DNA from: Ichthyophthirius multifiliis
Taxonomy: Eukaryota; Ciliophora; Oligohymenophorea; Hymenostomatida
Length of the DNA: 64,000 bases
Assembly: GCF_000220395.1 (NCBI RefSeq)
Contig: NW_004086072.1
Location: 62,001-126,000 of the forward strand
Direction of reading: 5' to 3'
Shown here: one piece after another, positions 26,677 through 39,422 of the stretch
Numbering within the stretch: the first letter of the stretch is position 1
How the letters are laid out: every line of letters starts with the position of its first letter
Position numbers and translations under genes: made by a program
Notes under the pieces: generated by a model
The model's input: only the letters and a program-made list of their open reading frames with translations
Told to the model about the DNA's origin: nothing
Database searches by the model: none

Positions 26677-27052
26677 ATTTTATTTTTTTATTATTTAGAA
26701 AAAAGCCCTATATCCAATTTATTTCACATTTTTTTTTTGATACAGTATTTGATAAAAAATACTAAAAAAATATATAAACAAGCAAATAATAATAATTATT
26801 AATATAAAAATCAGATTTTTTGCAAACACAAAATATGTTTTTATATTAAAAAAATATCATATAATCATTTATAAATGATTAATTAAATAAACAAAAACTT
26901 AAATAATTATTCAAAATGTTGAATTTCTTTAAAATTTTATCAGATAAAAGTAAAATAATAATTTATATAAAAACGAATTTATAAATAAATATAAAAATAA
27001 TTAAAATAAAATTTAATAATTTTCTTAAAGATAATTTAAAGAAACACATAAT
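26677..27052. promoter_or_regulatory. Divergent intergenic region
   Basis: A 376-bp AT-rich spacer lies between the minus-strand coiled-coil gene and the plus-strand kinesin-like gene, so it should contain both promoters. No specific motif is seen. Confidence 0.35.
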
Positions 27053-29752
27053 ATGAAAATATTAAATAAATATCAATAAGATTAATATAAAAATGAATAA
27101 AATAACATAGTTAATAATTAAAAACCTAATTATAAATAAGGAAATATACCATTTATTGCAATAACAAGGGTTCGCCCATTATTTTTGCCAGAATAAATAA
27201 TAAACCCTTATATATCTGTAGAAGTTTTAGATAGAGAAACAGTTGTATTTAGACATGAAATACAAAAAGGTTTAAAATAAATAACTAAAGATAAATTATA
27301 TCGGTAAATATCTCTAATTTTTCTTAATTTTATTTTAAATTAAAAAAAAGATGCTCAAATACAATTCCTTATAATGTTAAAGCTAACTAACTAAATAATA
27401 TGGGAATAAAGGAGGTTGTTAGCGATTTATTTAAAGGTTTAAGTACCTCAATATTTATAACAGGCGGTAAAGATTCAGGAAAAACGCATACCTTTATAGG
27501 AAACCAAAGTGATCCTGGGCTTGTTTTTTAAGTATCTCGATTAATCTTTAACACTAAGGAATAATATGTGAATTCAAGCATTTATGTGAGTTTTTTCACT
27601 TTTTAAAATAATAACTTTAAGGATATGTATGCTTATACCGGCAAAAATTTGGAATGTAAGAATACTTTATAGGGTGAATGCATTCCTGGGTTAACTTAAA
27701 TAAAAATTGAGGATTAATTAAGTTTCTTTTATGGATTAAAAACTGCTTTAAAAAATAATGGGAAAAGAGATTTTAATAGAGTATTTTTATTTTTATTTTT
27801 TAATTAATATCTAATAAAAGGATTTTTCTTAAGCATTTACTTTGTTTAGTGTTTTTCCTGAAAAAGATATTTTCATAATAAAAATTAGTGTAAAAAATAT
27901 AGTTTATAAATTAAAAGATGGAAAATAAACTCAAAATAATTCTTTTGCAAATTTATATTTAGTTGATACTGTTTCATATGAAAGTATTGAAAAAGTAAAT
28001 TGCAGAGGAGTTAATAATGCGATGCTTTCTTTTAATAATTGTTTAAGAGCATTATATGAAATTAATTCTGGAATTAAAAAAGTGCATTTTGTTAATTATG
28101 ATTAATCTCCTTTTACTATCTTTTTTAAAGAATATTTAGGTGGAAAACATAAATGCGTTATTATAGGAAACTGCTCTCCTTTTATTTAACATTTAGAAGT
28201 TAAAATTTTATTTTTAATATATATAAAAAAAAAAAAAAGTATTCAATGAGGACTGTAAGAGAAATTTAATGCGCTTTTAAAAGTAAAAGCAATTCTGAAT
28301 AAAATATATGGGAGATATAATAACAATAGTACTATTTTGATATTGATTATTTTAAAGAAACAATTAATAATTTATAAGATGGATTTAGAAAAATATAAGA
28401 AGTTACTTAATATCTTATTTAAGATGAAGAAAATAAAAAGTAATAGTTTTTTTTTTTCTTGAAATAATAATTTACTAATATTTTTATAAAAAGTTCATTT
28501 AATTTTATGGATATCTATTTAAAAAATTATATTATGTATTTAAGATATTTTGTTAACAATTAAACAAACTAATAACTATAAGAGATTTAATAAATTATCA
28601 TTAATAAAGAATCGTAAAGTATGAAGATTGTATTATGAAAGAAAATATACGTTCAATAGATTCAAAAGACTTTTTTGCAGTAAGAATAGTTCCACTAATG
28701 TATAATTTGTTTTACGATCTTATAAAAAAAGATTAGGATATAGTTTCATAATAAATTAAAAATTTGTATTATTAAAATAGTTTATTAACAAAACTAAAAA
28801 ATGATATTAGATAATACATTTATTCAATAAAAAATAACAGTTTTTTATAAAGACTCTAATAAGAAGAAAATTTATTGAATTTCTGCTTTCATTTTTTAAA
28901 ATATTTAAATTGGTCGCATTCTATTTAATTATATTCTTTTAATTTTTAATTTTCTAAGGAATTTGATTAATAAATAAGCGATTATAATTAATAAATAATA
29001 AACTTTTTTTAAAAAATTTTAAAATTTTAAAATGTAAATATTTAATTTTTTTATTTTTTTATTGAAATAAATAATATTTTTTTAAGATTAAAAAATATGA
29101 TGATTATGTTGATTAGTAATTTAATTACATGAACTTGAAAATTAAAAACTCAAAAATTATATATACTGAATAGGAGATAGATATTCAAAGTATTTTAAAT
29201 TTGCCTTAATTAGACAATCAAAATATTAATTCTAATGATAATTTTTACGATGAAATTGATGTTATTTATAAAGATTTAAACAAATCTAATATAGAAATGC
29301 CCATTATATATGGACCTAAGACTTTTATTAAATAATCAAAAAGTGGTTTAAAAATTTAAAGGAAACTAAATATAAGTTCTAATAGCACTTAAATTATTAA
29401 AAATAATAACTTAATTCAATGCTTTGAAAACATATAAAAGCAAAATGAAATTAGGTATAAAAGTAAATATATTTAGTAGATTATATAAATAATATTATAT
29501 TGAGATATATATAATAAAATAAAATTATTTCTTATTTTTATAATATTTAATATATTAAAATTTATATTTTATAGATTACCGAAATTAATAAAAAATAATT
29601 AATTAAATAAATCTAATAATTATTCTTTTAAAAATATATCAATCATTAGTAAAAATAGTCGAAAATAAAAAACTAATCATAATTATTAAAGTATACTAAA
29701 TAAATCTATTACTGATGAAAACAACTAAAATCTTATATAATAGTTATTCTGA
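27053..29752 (+). CDS. Kinesin-like protein with degenerate motor
   Basis: Starts MKILNKYQQDQYKNEQ at 27053 and ends at TGA 29750-29752, with introns near 27303, 27779, 28201, 28440, 29032 and 29455. The motor is recognisable in order: FIAITRVRPLFLPEQ (kinesin VRVRPL), P-loop GGKDSGKTHTF with an intact GxxxxGKT, NLYLVDTVSYE where kinesins have LVDLAGSE, NNAMLSFNNCLRALYEI, SPFTIFFKEYLGGKHKCVIIG (kinesin LT.LL...LGGNSKT.MI) and YSMRTVREIQCAFKS near the neck. The switch I NxxSSRSH motif is replaced around NGKRDFNR-DFSQAF, and switch II DLAG has become DTVS. ATP binding is plausible but hydrolysis-coupled motility is doubtful. The remaining part is Lys/Asn-rich without a recognised cargo domain. 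Ciliates have large kinesin sets with such outliers. Confidence 0.8.
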
Positions 29753-30045
29753 GAATATTTAATTTATAAATAACTTATTAATAATGATTTAAAAGAAAAA
29801 TGCATATAAAATCAAATCATATAAATTATATATAATTTTAGATATAAAAATAATAATAAATATAAGAAAACAAATGAAAATATTATACTTTATTTGTTTA
29901 TTTTGTTTTGTTTTTTCCTTTTCAAAAAACATAAAAAATATTTATTTTGAATATATATATTTTGAATATATATATATATATATTCTTATATTTTTTTTAT
30001 CTTTTTTATATAAAAATAATTTTTTTTAAGGCTATATATTTAATT

Positions 30046-31681
30046 TCATTTTTAATATTTTTACGTATATAATTCAATTTCTTTTAAATTTTATTCCTTA
30101 CTTTTTTAAAAAATTTTACTAATTTACTAATCATAAATTTTATTTGAAAAGTAAATTTAATCTAAAACAATACATATATACAATGCTTCTTAGAACATTT
30201 TTTTTAATAACATTTGCTTTTTCAATGCTTATAAAAAAACAACTCTTCCAAAATCAAATTTATAATTTTTATTTTTATAAATTTATAAGCCTTCTCTAAT
30301 AATATTAAGTCCAAATGTACTTAAGCTGTTTTCTTTATTTTGAAAAAATATAGCCCCTTAAATTACTTTAAAATCAGCTTAAATAGAATATTTATATTTC
30401 CATTTTTTTTCAACTTAGCTTTTTATCAATTAAAGATATTCTTAAGCTTATTCATATTTTTATAAACATATATAAATAAAACTTATACACAATAAAGTTT
30501 CAGTATAAATAAGTGAATCTTATTAGTTAATAATTTCATTTTATTCTTATAAAATTTCAAATATTTTCAAAGCCTACTAATAATTATGATTTTCCATCAA
30601 TATACTAGCTTATTAATATATTATTTTATTATAAACCTCATAATCTTAACATTAGTTTTTTTCTAAAATCTAATATATATGTATATATATATTTATTATT
30701 AATAAAAAAAATAAATTTATATACATTTTTTGCTTCTTAGTGTTTATCTAAAGCTTTATTTCCAATATTTTAAAAAGTAAAACAAATAGCTTCATAATAA
30801 GATAGAAATGCTAATTATATAGTATTTTTAGCTGGTAATTAATCCATAAATTATTTAATATATGAAATTATTTTTTGTACTTCAACCAATTAAGAAAGCT
30901 ATAAATATATTACTATTTCTGTAAATAAATGCTGGATAAAAGCTTCACTTTAAAAGCTTTTGTTTTCTATATTTTTATTTATTATTTCTTTTCCTTTATT
31001 TGTATATATCAATGCTTTTTAAAATTCTGATTATTCGATATATATTTCAGCCATAAATAAATATAAACTATTAAAAATTTAGAAGTTTATTTAATTTTCT
31101 GGATTACTTTCTTCTTATTGTTATAAATTATTATTTTATTATTATTATTAAATTAATAAATCTACTTATTATTCTACTTAATTAAATAAATTTAAACTTT
31201 CTTCAAATTCAAAATTTTATTTATATAAAAAAGCTTCAAAAAACTTCAATTAAACTTATTCTTTTTCTGATATATTTTAACTTTTAAAATTTTCTATTTA
31301 TTCTAAAGCTTCATCTAATTTAGTTTTATCTAAAATAAGCGAATATATATATTTTAATTAAATTTAAAATTTTTAATCTTAATCATTTATATTTTCCAAT
31401 GTTTACTGCAAAGTTTTTTAAGCGTTTTAATAAAGTTTTAAATTTAATAATATTTCAGATAATTTTACTTAATCAATTTCATATTCTGGATATATTTAAT
31501 TACTAAATTACAATTATTTATATTTAATTAGCTTTTCTTAATAATGTTTCATTAATTTTAAATCTTATTTTTTTTCGTTTCGCCTTAATAATTTGGTTAG
31601 ATCTTTTATTCGAAGCGATAATAAAGAGCTTTTTTGGGAGGAAAAATAATGCTTTGTGAAATTATAAAGGTATTTTTTCAT
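30046..31681 (-). CDS. TPR-repeat protein with possible mitochondrial presequence
   Basis: A 526-residue protein starts at ATG 31679-31681, has one 55-nt intron (30670-30724) and stops at 30046-30048; coding length is a multiple of three. Residues 1-40 (MKKYLYNFTKHYFSSQKSSL, then LRIKDLTKLLRRN) are basic, Ser/Leu-rich and free of acid until Asp, like a mitochondrial targeting peptide. The rest is helical with TPR-type pairs, for example SLYLFMAEIYIEQSEFQKAL, then a repeat ending IYQQASILMENHNYQQALKI and another with YICLQKYEQAQEYL. TPR solenoids bind proteins; the partner is unknown. It is head-to-head with the S49 peptidase gene, 237 bp apart, so the two may share a promoter region. Confidence 0.7.
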
Positions 31682-31918
31682 TTTTAAATTTATTAAAAAT
31701 ATTTTATTTTATATTTATAAATATTTTTAGTTTATTATTTATTTTGTTTTTTATATTTAATTGAATTATTAATGTATTTTTTTTAAATTGATCTTAATAT
31801 AAATAAATATATCTTTTATATTGATATTAATATTTATATTTATATATTTTTTTAATATTTTAATATAAAATAAATTAATAAAAATTTATAAAATAAATAA
31901 TTGTAAATTTATTTAGAT
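31682..31918. promoter_or_regulatory. Short bidirectional intergenic region
   Basis: A 237-bp AT-rich gap separates the divergent starts of the TPR gene (31681) and the S49 peptidase gene (31919). Both promoters must lie within or overlap it. No motif is recognised. Confidence 0.45.
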
Positions 31919-33195
31919 ATGTCATTTGGTTCTATTGGAAAATATTTATTAGGCTCTTATATTCCTGTATTTAGAGTATCAGGACCAATCACCTCAAATA
32001 CGTAAATAAAAAATACAATAATAGTTTAGGAAAATATAATAATAAAACAGAGTTAATTAAGTATAAAATTTCCTTAAAAGTGTAAACAAATCAAGGGCGG
32101 AATGCATTACTTTAATTATAAATTCTTAAGGTATTTTCTTTTAAAAAAAAATGAGATATAATAGTAATATAAATAATTTAAAAATTAAAGGAGGTAATTA
32201 TGCATAATGTCATTCTTTAAGAAAAAATATTACCCTTTTTTCTAAAAAACATGAAATTCCATTATATTGTTTTGCAGAAGGAAACGCCACATGCGGTAAA
32301 TATAAAAAAATAATATTTTTATAGTAAATTTTTAAAATAAACAATAATATAGGTGGATATTACGTTTTAAGTTCAGGTAAATATTTATTTAAGTAACAAA
32401 AATATTAAAAAACATGAAATAAGGTGATAATGTATATGCAAATCCTGGAAGTTTTATTGGAAATATTTCAGAAACATTAATAAATATTGATGCTTCTGAA
32501 TTTTTAAAATAAAATAATATTGAAAATAGGGAAGTATATTCGAATAAGTAAAATAAAAATATTTAATTAATTTTTTTAAAAAAGCATATATATATATATA
32601 AAGCAAAGCTACTGGTCATTTATTAAATTGGAGAAAATCAAATAATGAAGAAGGAAAATAAAATTAATTAAATTATGTAGAATTTTGTGCCGAAAAAGTA
32701 TTTAATGATATAAAAAATTAACGTGGGGATAAACTTAAGGTTATATTAAAATAACAAAAATTACTTTAATCTTTTATAATAAAAATATTAAATTTATATT
32801 TTATTTTTCTTAAAAATATAAATTAATAAATAAAGGCTGATTATGATTAAGCTTTAAAAGTACATACCTCCTCATAAGCTTTAAATTTAGGTTTAATTGA
32901 CAATATTGGAACTTATGAATCTATTCTTATTTAAAAATTCCCACTTGCAAATATTAAATATTCTGGTCATAGTAGATTTAGTATGCTTTCTAACTATTAA
33001 CAAGATTTTAAAAATAAAAAATTAAGTACATTTTTTTTTATTATTTATATTTGTATATATATATATATATATACACTTATTTGTATAGTTCCTATTTCAT
33101 TTCTTATTGGACTTTTTGGACTTAAAATAATTATTAAATATTTAATTATACTTAAGGTTATTTAGACCTATTTGTTTTCTAGTTCATAATAATGA
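31919..33195 (+). CDS. S49 (SppA/SohB-like) peptidase homologue with Cys at the nucleophile position
   Basis: Eight exons, with introns at 32002-32050, 32131-32190, 32296-32352, 32377-32423, 32548-32603, 32740-32835 and probably 33026-33088, leave 849 coding bases, a 282-residue protein. The S49 signatures are clear: IPVFRVSGPITSN, the ECITLIINSQGGNYAQ segment (family: lvLrINSPGG), FSKKHEIPLYCFAEG, ATCGGYYVLSSGDNVYANPG and GLIDNIG. In SppA/SohB the residue before GGY is the catalytic Ser; here it is Cys89 (codon 32292-32294), immediately before the exon join. The region expected to carry the general-base Lys reads NNKATGHLL and still has a Lys. There is no obvious signal peptide; a hydrophobic tail (IPISFLIGLFGLKIIIKYLI) may anchor it. 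It may be a Cys protease-like variant or an inactive homologue. Mitochondrial or endomembrane location is unknown. Confidence 0.85.
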
Positions 33196-33416
33196 AAGGT
33201 AGTTTTTATAAATGAAGTTTAAAAATATAATTTTATTATTTTAAAAGTAATAATCTAAATAAAAAATAGAAAGTTAATCATAAAGATTATTTTTAAATAT
33301 ATATTTATTTTCAAATAAATAAAATGCTAAAAATTTTATTATAATAAAAGCTTATTTTCTGAATTAATTATTTGCATAAAACTTATTTTAATATAAAAAA
33401 ATTAAAGAAAAAAAAA

Positions 33417-35239
33417 TCATATAAATTAAAGTACTATATTCTACAAGTCTATAAAAAAATCAGGTAGAAACTCATGTATATCATCAAAGACTTTTTATTT
33501 ATTTTAAATTTCTTCATTTAGTATTTAGAAAGCAAGTAAAGCAAATATTTTCTCATCTTCATTTATTGACAATATATTTTTAGAGAAAATTGCATTCATT
33601 TTAATATATATTTATCGCACGAAAATGTTATATAATCCCATTCTAATTATCCTAACTTTAAATAAATATCCAAAAGAAACCCATTTATTTTAAATATCGT
33701 CAAAGTTTTCATATAAAACAACTTCTATGGGTTTAAAAATGTTATTTTCTATAGCAAAAATAGCAAACTTTTCCATACTAATTTTCGTTGTTTGGGTATT
33801 TTAATTAATATAATTTGCATTTTCGAAAAAAAAATTCCCGAAACTATCATAATGTTCTTTATGGCAAATATATTTACCCAAAAAATTAAATTCATTTTTG
33901 CCTTAAATAAAAATAAAATAATAAAAATAATAAAGATATTTATACTAATTGCTAAATCTTCATCGGCATCAATAAGTAAAAGATAATTTTTAATTTTAAG
34001 AAATTAGTTTTTCTTTACTTCCATTTTAGCATCTAAAAGAATTTTTAACCCAAAAGAAGCTTCAACTACAAATTTAGTAACTCCAGAAGAACTTTCTAAA
34101 TATTTTATATACTCAATTAGATTTTTAAGCTTATTTAAATATGATTGGGGAAGAATATTATCAAATAATTTAATTAGTAATTCATTTATTTTTTAAGCAG
34201 GTAAAGTGCTTAAAGCTTAATTGTTTTCATCTAAAATAAACATATTATTCATATAGAAATTAAAGTCTTGTGTTTCGTAATTTTTATAAGGATGAATTGC
34301 ATAAAAAGACATAAATGTTGATACTTTTTCTGTATATTAATAATGGTATAGACTTCTTAAAAATTAAGACATATTCTTTTCGGCTATTTTTTTAAATCCT
34401 CCGAACTTTTAAAGAAAGAAATCATAAGTTACTGCATTTAATGGATGTGATTTTTCACCTAATTTTATTTGTTTTATTTTATGTTAAAATATTTATATAA
34501 TAAATTTTCGGGTATATTATTCTGAAAAAATTGGTAATTTTTGTTTTAAAGATGCTTTAGTGGGAAGCAAATGGTCAAAATAATATTATTTTTTCTATAT
34601 TTATTAGTAGGTAGTTTTAAATAATTGCTCTATTTTCGAACTATTATTATTAGTTGTATATATTACTTCCTTTAGTATTTATGTTGTTATATATTCCTAG
34701 TTTTCTGGAATATTATTTTCTATATTATTTTAGTTTTAATTTTATTTTGGTTATAATTAAGATTCTTTATCTAAGTTTTAACTTTTGAAATTTTTATCTT
34801 GTATAATTTTTAAGGATTTTTATACCGAAAATTTATTTGGGGAACTTTTTAATGAAAAAAAATCTGATTTTGTTTATGCTTTTTATGGAAATTATAAATT
34901 AGATTCAATGTTTTAAAAAGTACTTTATAAGTTTTAATTTTACATATTATTAAAATTTATATTATTATTTGTTGGTAAAATATTATTATTTTATTGAAAA
35001 TTAATACGAACATTTTAAATTTTTTAGTTTAATTAAAATAATTCCATTTCTAAATCAAGAATTTTAATTTATAAATTTTCTTGTTCTTGAGAATAAATAT
35101 TATCTTATTTTTAGATTTAATCAAAATATTTATCAATATTATATTGTTATTATTAATTGAATGCAATTTTTAAATTATCGTTCATTTAATTAAAAACATT
35201 TAATGATTTAATTTATTCGTCAAATATTTAATCTATTTA

Positions 35240-35272
<33 letters not shown>

Positions 35273-37045
35273 TTATTATTATTATTATTATTATCATTAT
35301 TTTCTTTTTCTTATTATTCATTTTTTTTTTTTATTATATTATCATTTTTTAAATTGTCATTTTAATATTTTTAATTTTTTTCAGTATTTCTTTCCATAAA
35401 AACTATTTTTTCAGTTTATGTTTCTATTTCTTACATACATACTTATTAATTTGTCATAGTATTTTTATTCTAAAAATCAAGCTCAACTTATGTATAATCA
35501 TCTATAAATAATTAAATCATAACATGAAGTGCTTTTGTCCTCAACATCTATAATATCATCATTAACTTAACAACTTGTTGATACAAGTACATATTTAATA
35601 CCATCTTTTCCTTAAAAATTAATATGTTTATTATTATCATTACTATTATTTTAAGGAATTTCATAATATTATTCCGGAGGCTATATTTGCCAAAGTAGAT
35701 TTATTTTTTCTTCCAAATCTTACAATTCTTAAAAAGCAATTTTATTTTTTTACATAAATTATTTTTATTCTTGACTATGTTAGTTTTCTTGCATTTTTAT
35801 TTATTTTGTGAAATTTCTATTATTTTCGTAAAAGGCTTCTTATCTTTTATTATTCTATTATGAGAATTTTTTGTAATTAATATTATATATGCTTTATTAA
35901 AATAGTATTTTCTCATCAATAATTTCATTTTTGGATGGAAAATTTTTTTAATATTCTTCAAATTAATGTTTAATTTTGGCATATTCATCTCTCAATAACT
36001 CATAATCAAGTTTAATTTATTCTAAAAAAGCTTCTTATTTACAGCATTTTTTCTCCATGTATTTTTAATCATTTAGTATTTTTATATTTACATATTCTTT
36101 ATGTTCTAGTAATTATTTTTATTTTTCTATTAAAGGAATAAATTTTCCCATTTCTACTTTAAAACCTTCTTTTAGTTTACCTATAAACTTTTCTAATTCT
36201 TTTTTAAATTCCTTTTTTTCTTTATGTCCTCTTTCGAATAATTCCTACATTAATTTCATTAAACCTTCCCATATTTTTTTCAATAAATGGCCTCTTTCAC
36301 TACATTATTGGCTTACTTGTCTAACTATCTCCCCCATACAAGCTTAGTAAATAGCCTATAAATCCATAAATTATTCTTCATAAGTTTTTTTTTCTAGATC
36401 GGAATTTAATACTTCATTTATCATTTCTTCGAGCCATATTCCTAGTTCTACTGCATCTTTTCGGCAAGATAGACTTTATAGATTTTTATTTTGGGATGTG
36501 TGGATAAAAATTGGGTCTTAGTTTTGTTCGAAGAGTTTAAATAAGTGTCTTTGTGAACGTTTTTGTCTGATTTTCTACCATACGGAACTAAAAAGATCAT
36601 CTGTTTTCATATAAGAAGGAATTTCTTGTTTATATAAATCCTCATTTACTATTTCAAGGAGTTTATAAGATAAATCTCTTTTTATTTTCGGGAGATTTTT
36701 ACTAAAAATGCTTTGCCTATTTGTTTTATTTTTTTGTAATGCTAAGTGGAGAAAGTTAGCATAAAAATTATCAGAGTTCTTTTTTTCGTTTATATTTTCT
36801 AATATTTCTGCTTTCTAAACAGTTAAAATGGTACTTTCTTTATTTATTGATGAATATACGGGCACAAAATTATTCGAGTTTGTAGTAAATTAGGATAATT
36901 GGATGTTTTTTTTTTAAGAAAAAAAATCTTTATTTCGATCTGATCTTATTACGTTTTTTATAGATAATATACTCTTTGAGCGTTATTTTTTGGATATTTC
37001 TTCTTATTAACTGAGTTGCTTTTATAGAAAAAATGTTTTTTTCAT
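33417..37045 (-). CDS. AXDND1-like axonemal dynein light-chain-domain protein
   Basis: Starts MKKTFFLQKQLSQQEE at 37045 and stops at 33417-33419; at least one intron, about 45 nt near 33906-33950, joins IDADEDLAIS to KNEFNFLGKYICHKE. N-terminal third: SVWQKIRQKRSQRHLFKLFE, then AVELGIWLEEMINEV, then the segment AIYQACMGEIVRQVSQQCSE followed by RGHLLKKIW. The RQVS..C.ERG motif is the hallmark of the axonemal dynein light-chain domain of p28/DNALI1 and AXDND1. A long coiled coil follows, then an Asn-rich linker (ATT runs near 35230-35300), and a C-terminal globular part (LNAVTYDFFLQKFGGFKKIA, YAIHPYKNYETQDFNFY). Size and order fit AXDND1 rather than the short p28. A role in cilia is inferred from the family. 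Confidence 0.7.
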
Positions 37046-37213
37046 TTTTTAATATTAATAATAGTGTATTGTTATTTATTAAATTTTTAAAAAACAAAAG
37101 AATTATCGTATTATTTTATATTAAAAATTAAAAATTAAATTTATATATATAAAATATTTATGTTTTATTTTTTTATAAAAATAATATATATAATATATAA
37201 ATATAAGAAGAAA

Positions 37214-39422
37214 TCATTTAAGAGATAATCCTCTTTTTCTTAAAGCTGAATTTTCTTTTTACTTTTTGTCTAAATATTCTTTAAAACTAAATTTGGCTAT
37301 ACTTCTTTAAGATAAATTTTTTTAATTGTTTTAAAATGGTTTAAATTGTTAATTAGTTTATTATTTAATTACACTATTAAAACTTTAAGATTTATTAGAT
37401 GCTTAAAAATTATTAGTAGTTATAAAATTAATTTTAGATAAATTTAGTAAAGAACTTACATTTTTTATTTATTAATTTTCCATTGATTAGTTTTATTTAA
37501 TTTATTATTATATTTATTGTTGAAATTAACAAATTTATTATTTTTTTATATTTGCTCTTTATATAAAACTCTTATTTTATTAATTTAGTTTTAAAAAGTT
37601 TAAATAATCATTCTTTTTATTCGTTTATAAAAAAATATCATTTTCATCTTATGAATTTTAAGTCTTTTTATATTAAATATCATTCGCAGAAATTTTTTGA
37701 CAATTTAAAATATTATCTATATACAATCTGATACTTTTTTTACTTTTTCTTCCTTTATAACATTAATTTAAGACATTTTTCAACATATTATCCTATACAT
37801 TTGGATGTTTAAAATTATTATTTGCCTTAAGGATACCCAATTTAATTTTATAAATTTAAATTTCCCTTTCTTTGAAATTATAAATATCAGTTTTATCAAC
37901 TATCGAATAACCAAAATCAAATCCTGAATTAAGTTATTTAGTCAACATTTTTTCAAAGGATATTTTTTCAAAATTTGTTTTCAAGGAAGTGTTTTTTTTT
38001 TTTATAGGTGGTGAAACATTTCTTTACGTTTATTTATTTATATATTCATTTCTATATATAATTGATTTTTTATGAAAATCTTCACTAGCAATTTGTATAT
38101 TATTTTTAGTTTTTTTTATGTTTTCTTATATGTTTTTTAACATTTATATTTCTGAATTTCCTGCACTTTAAGACGATCTTTTTTTCTTTGGAGTTATTAA
38201 TAGCATTTATTAATTTTCATCTTCTTCCTCATAATTTTTATTTTTTATATACTATTAATTACTTTATTCTAATTTTTTTTATATCAGTTATCTTCTCAAA
38301 TTATCTTTTTAGATAAAAGCATTTTTTAGTTCTTCTATTATACTAAAAGGGACTATTTAAATAAACTTTAATACTTCAATAGCATAAGTTCGAACAACCA
38401 TACTTTTAGCAGTAATAGTGTAGGCATATTAACCTTTGTAAAAAGAATTTTTAGGACTTTGATCTTAAAAAAGAGATTCTTCACCAAAAACACAAATTTA
38501 ATTTAAAGTACAAATATTAATAATAAAGTTTTAATTTATTTATTTTTAAACAAAGCATTATCCATTAATAATTATCCATAATTTGCTTTTTTAGTTTATA
38601 CTCTCTTATCCTTATATTATTTAGTCTTTCCAAAACTCAATTTTTTCGAAGTTTTTTACTAATAAATTTTATAAATGAACATTTTTTAACAGATTTAATG
38701 AATTTATTGCTTTTTTTAAATTCGTAAATTTTTAATTTATTTATTATTACTGATTAAATTCTTTATTTATTTTTTCATATTAACTCTTATTTATTTTTAA
38801 TATTAACTTTGCTTGACTTTCTTATTTTAAAGTTTTGCATTTTAAGTTAAAAAGATATTAATTTTCTGATATTTCGCATATTTATGTTTCGGTTAACTTT
38901 ATTATTAAATAATCATCCAAGTCAATATAATTATGTTAATCTTGTGGTTTTTAAGCTGTTATTGTTTATACAAACTTTTTTATTAAATATAATTTGTTTT
39001 GTATATTTTATTATATTTATTTATAAAATATACATCCTCAGATTAATCGTATTAAGAATTTGTTTCTTTAATTATTTTAAATATTTGAATAAAATAATCG
39101 TATTTTTATAAAAGTTTTATGAGTTCCTTTTTTATTTTTATCAAAATAAAAATTATTAATCTTTTTGTAAAAATTATTCATTTATTATTACTTTTCATTA
39201 ATTAATTATTATTTTTTAATATGTATTTTTTTAATGAAATATATTTAAACTCATAAATTTAAAAACAAATAATTTACTTTTAATTAGTCTGTCGATTTAT
39301 TCTACATGTTAGCTAATTAATAAATATGATCGATATTATTTTACTTTTATATATAATATTAATTATTTTATGTTAGTTTATTTTACAAAATCCTCTTTTT
39401 ATAATAATTACGTTGAATTCAT
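37214..39422 (-). CDS. Cyclic-nucleotide-binding-domain protein
   Basis: A minus-strand gene stops at 37214-37216; a start at 39422 (MNSTQLLQKEDFVKQT) is likely but the first exons are approximate. The middle contains two cNMP-binding-type segments: the tail of a first one, YLFNLKCKTLKQESQAKLIL, and a second with HLQNLLVKNFEKIEFWKDQI, KLWIIINGQCFV, then NQICVFGEESLFQDQSPKNS and YAYTITAKSMVVRTYAIEVL. FGEESL is the conserved FGE.AL/SL of the phosphate-binding cassette, but the following Arg that contacts the phosphate is not evident. The C-terminal part is basic and Asn/Gln-rich, ending ALRKRGLSLK. At a run of 12 A (37992-38003 region) the coding frame shifts by one, which may be an assembly error or a missed intron. 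A regulatory subunit-like or ciliary CNBD protein is possible. Confidence 0.68.

Noticed and set aside
32002-32024. A 23-nt intron in the S49 gene, suggesting Stentor- or Paramecium-like tiny introns
   Set aside because: The frame also fits with a 49-nt intron ending at 32050 and the encoded join aligns well with the family. Similar 20-22 nt candidates near 10026, 26110 and 38786 also have longer alternatives or need no splice, so tiny introns are not needed.
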